Origin: Tigriopus japonicus
Taxonomy: Eukaryota > Arthropoda > Copepoda > Harpacticoida > Harpacticidae
Assembly: GCA_010645155.1 (NCBI GenBank)
Contig: CM021314.1
Span: 1,760,940 to 1,824,939 of the forward strand
Length of the DNA stretch: 64,000 nucleotides
Direction: 5' to 3'
In this document: piece by piece, positions 63,096-64,000 of the stretch
How the letters are laid out: every line of letters starts with the position of its first letter
Numbering within the stretch: position 1 is the stretch's first letter
Position numbers and translations under genes: made by a program
Notes under the pieces: model-generated
The model's input: the letters and a program-made list of their open reading frames with translations, nothing else
Database searches by the model: none
Told to the model about the DNA's origin: nothing

Positions 63096-63197
63096 GACTT
63101 GCTCAGAATGGGATAAAGAGCACGCAGGCTCTTTTACTTCCCAAGGATTCTTGATAAGAAGGTATGATGCTTGGCAGGACTTGGTCACCCAAGATTC
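63096..63197 (-). CDS. Candidate exon with cysteine-containing peptide, minus strand (3' end uncertain)
   Basis: An acceptor CATCTGCCAG at 63198-63200 is followed by an open frame beginning ESWVTKSCQASYLLIKNPWE. The frame continues to a stop at about 62976, so where the exon ends is unclear; a possible donor GGGAA/GTAAAA lies at about 63138. The boundary given here is arbitrary within that range. The peptide has spaced Cys and could be extracellular. Confidence 0.2.
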
Positions 63198-63667
63198 CTG
63201 GCAGATGGGCGGAATTCCTTCTCTTTATTGTTCTTCACCTTACGCCTTGGATGAACCGAGGCAATATGACATTCCACGAGATGAATTTATTACGAAATAA
63301 GAGGTCATTGTAACTAACGAGTCCACTCTAAGATTTAACCATATTGTTATTTTTTTACCATTATTTTGTGAACATTTTGATCAGTAGTGTTTTTTGGTTT
63401 TTCAACCATGTCAGATACTCGAATGGAGATTGTCACATCAAGTTCATTTCGTTTAGACTCTTACCCACCAAGCAAATCAACAATCCAACCTTTCCCAAAA
63501 AGTATTCTTTCTTGTAGTTAACGAAGTAAAAACACGATAATAAAGAAGAACACACTGAACAGATGGAGAAACTCAATGCGTACAAGCCTCTGGAGAAGAA
63601 AAGAAAATGTATTTTAATCAAAAACCTAAAGAGGAACTGAGGCTCCTTTTTTTCTTTTGATGCTCAC

Positions 63668-63916
63668 CGTGGATGAGTGAATAAACTGAAAACCGTCGTG
63701 AGAGACTGCCATCCATCTGAGATGAAAAAGTTCAGGATTTCTGAGTTGGGGATCAAATCCAAAAGTAAGGATTTTGGTAACCATTTTGGTATTACCAGCC
63801 ATCACCGTCAGCTCCAATCTCAATGGGTCCAAATTGAAAATCAGGCCAAGCCAAATGGTTGAATTCTTGTGGAACTTGAAATTGATTCTGGTTGCGTTGT
63901 CGTTCTTGTTGTGGCT
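63668..63916 (-). CDS. Candidate exon of a minus-strand gene entering from the right edge
   Basis: The 83 open codons are bounded by an acceptor (ATACCCTCAAG) and a good donor, CCACG/GTGAGC, phase 0 at both ends. The peptide alternates hydrophobic and polar residues like a beta-sandwich (TIWLGLIFNLDPLRLELTV ... ELFHLRWMAVSHDGFQFI). It faintly recalls the arthropod farnesoic-acid methyltransferase-like (Methyltransf_FA) domain, but the diagnostic GGW/N block is absent and I do not assign it. The start of the gene would lie beyond position 64000. Confidence 0.35.
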
Positions 63917-64000
63917 CTTGAGGGTATCCAAAAATCATGAGGGATGTGAATTTGAACACTTGCAAAATGAACCAATGCACATGTCTGTGAATGGGGTCTG

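Overview
This window is nuclear DNA from an animal. Coding exons are split by GT-AG introns, several kilobases lie between genes, microsatellites are common, and there are a tRNA-derived SINE-like element and a hAT-like MITE. The long disordered proteins rich in Ser, His, Gln, Thr and Asn fit an arthropod. A crustacean such as a copepod is my guess, not something the sequence proves.

Two large C2H2 zinc-finger genes dominate, both on the + strand and clearly tandem paralogues. Gene A runs from position 1 (its 5' end may lie outside the window) to 9697, with exons 1-1541, 4235-7586 and 7832-9697, giving at least 2252 codons. Gene B runs from about 45550 to 56372, with coding exons 45640-49430, 51792-54675 and 54741-56372, giving 2768 codons. 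Both have the same layout. Exon 1 is a disordered N-terminus ending in a short conserved helix plus a paired CxxC knuckle. Exon 2 carries short conserved motifs in a disordered chain, then fingers 1 to 3. Exon 3 finishes finger 3, adds fingers 4 and 5, and after about 460-540 disordered residues ends with a lone C2HC finger. Both introns have the same phase in the two genes (2, then 0), and intron 2 cuts the same finger at the same place. SUMO-attachment-like and SUMO-interaction-like motifs occur in both C-terminal halves. The likely role is nuclear, in transcription or chromatin; I cannot name an orthologue.

About 36 kb between the two genes (9.7-45.5 kb) holds no gene I can establish. It contains the SINE-like element (about 23.07-23.15 kb), the MITE (24.91-25.39 kb), several microsatellites and one candidate minus-strand first exon (35.13-35.29 kb).

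To the right of gene B, a minus-strand ORF (59267-60217) ends in a coiled coil resembling the C-terminus of schwannomin-interacting protein 1 (SCHIP1). Further right, several minus-strand open segments flanked by plausible splice sites (61.27-61.53, 61.86-61.95, about 63.1-63.2, 63.67-63.92 kb) suggest one more spliced gene running off the right edge. In the middle of that stretch a compact + strand unit (TATA box, strong start context, 71 codons, AATAAA) at 62643-62962 is a competing, unconfirmed small gene.
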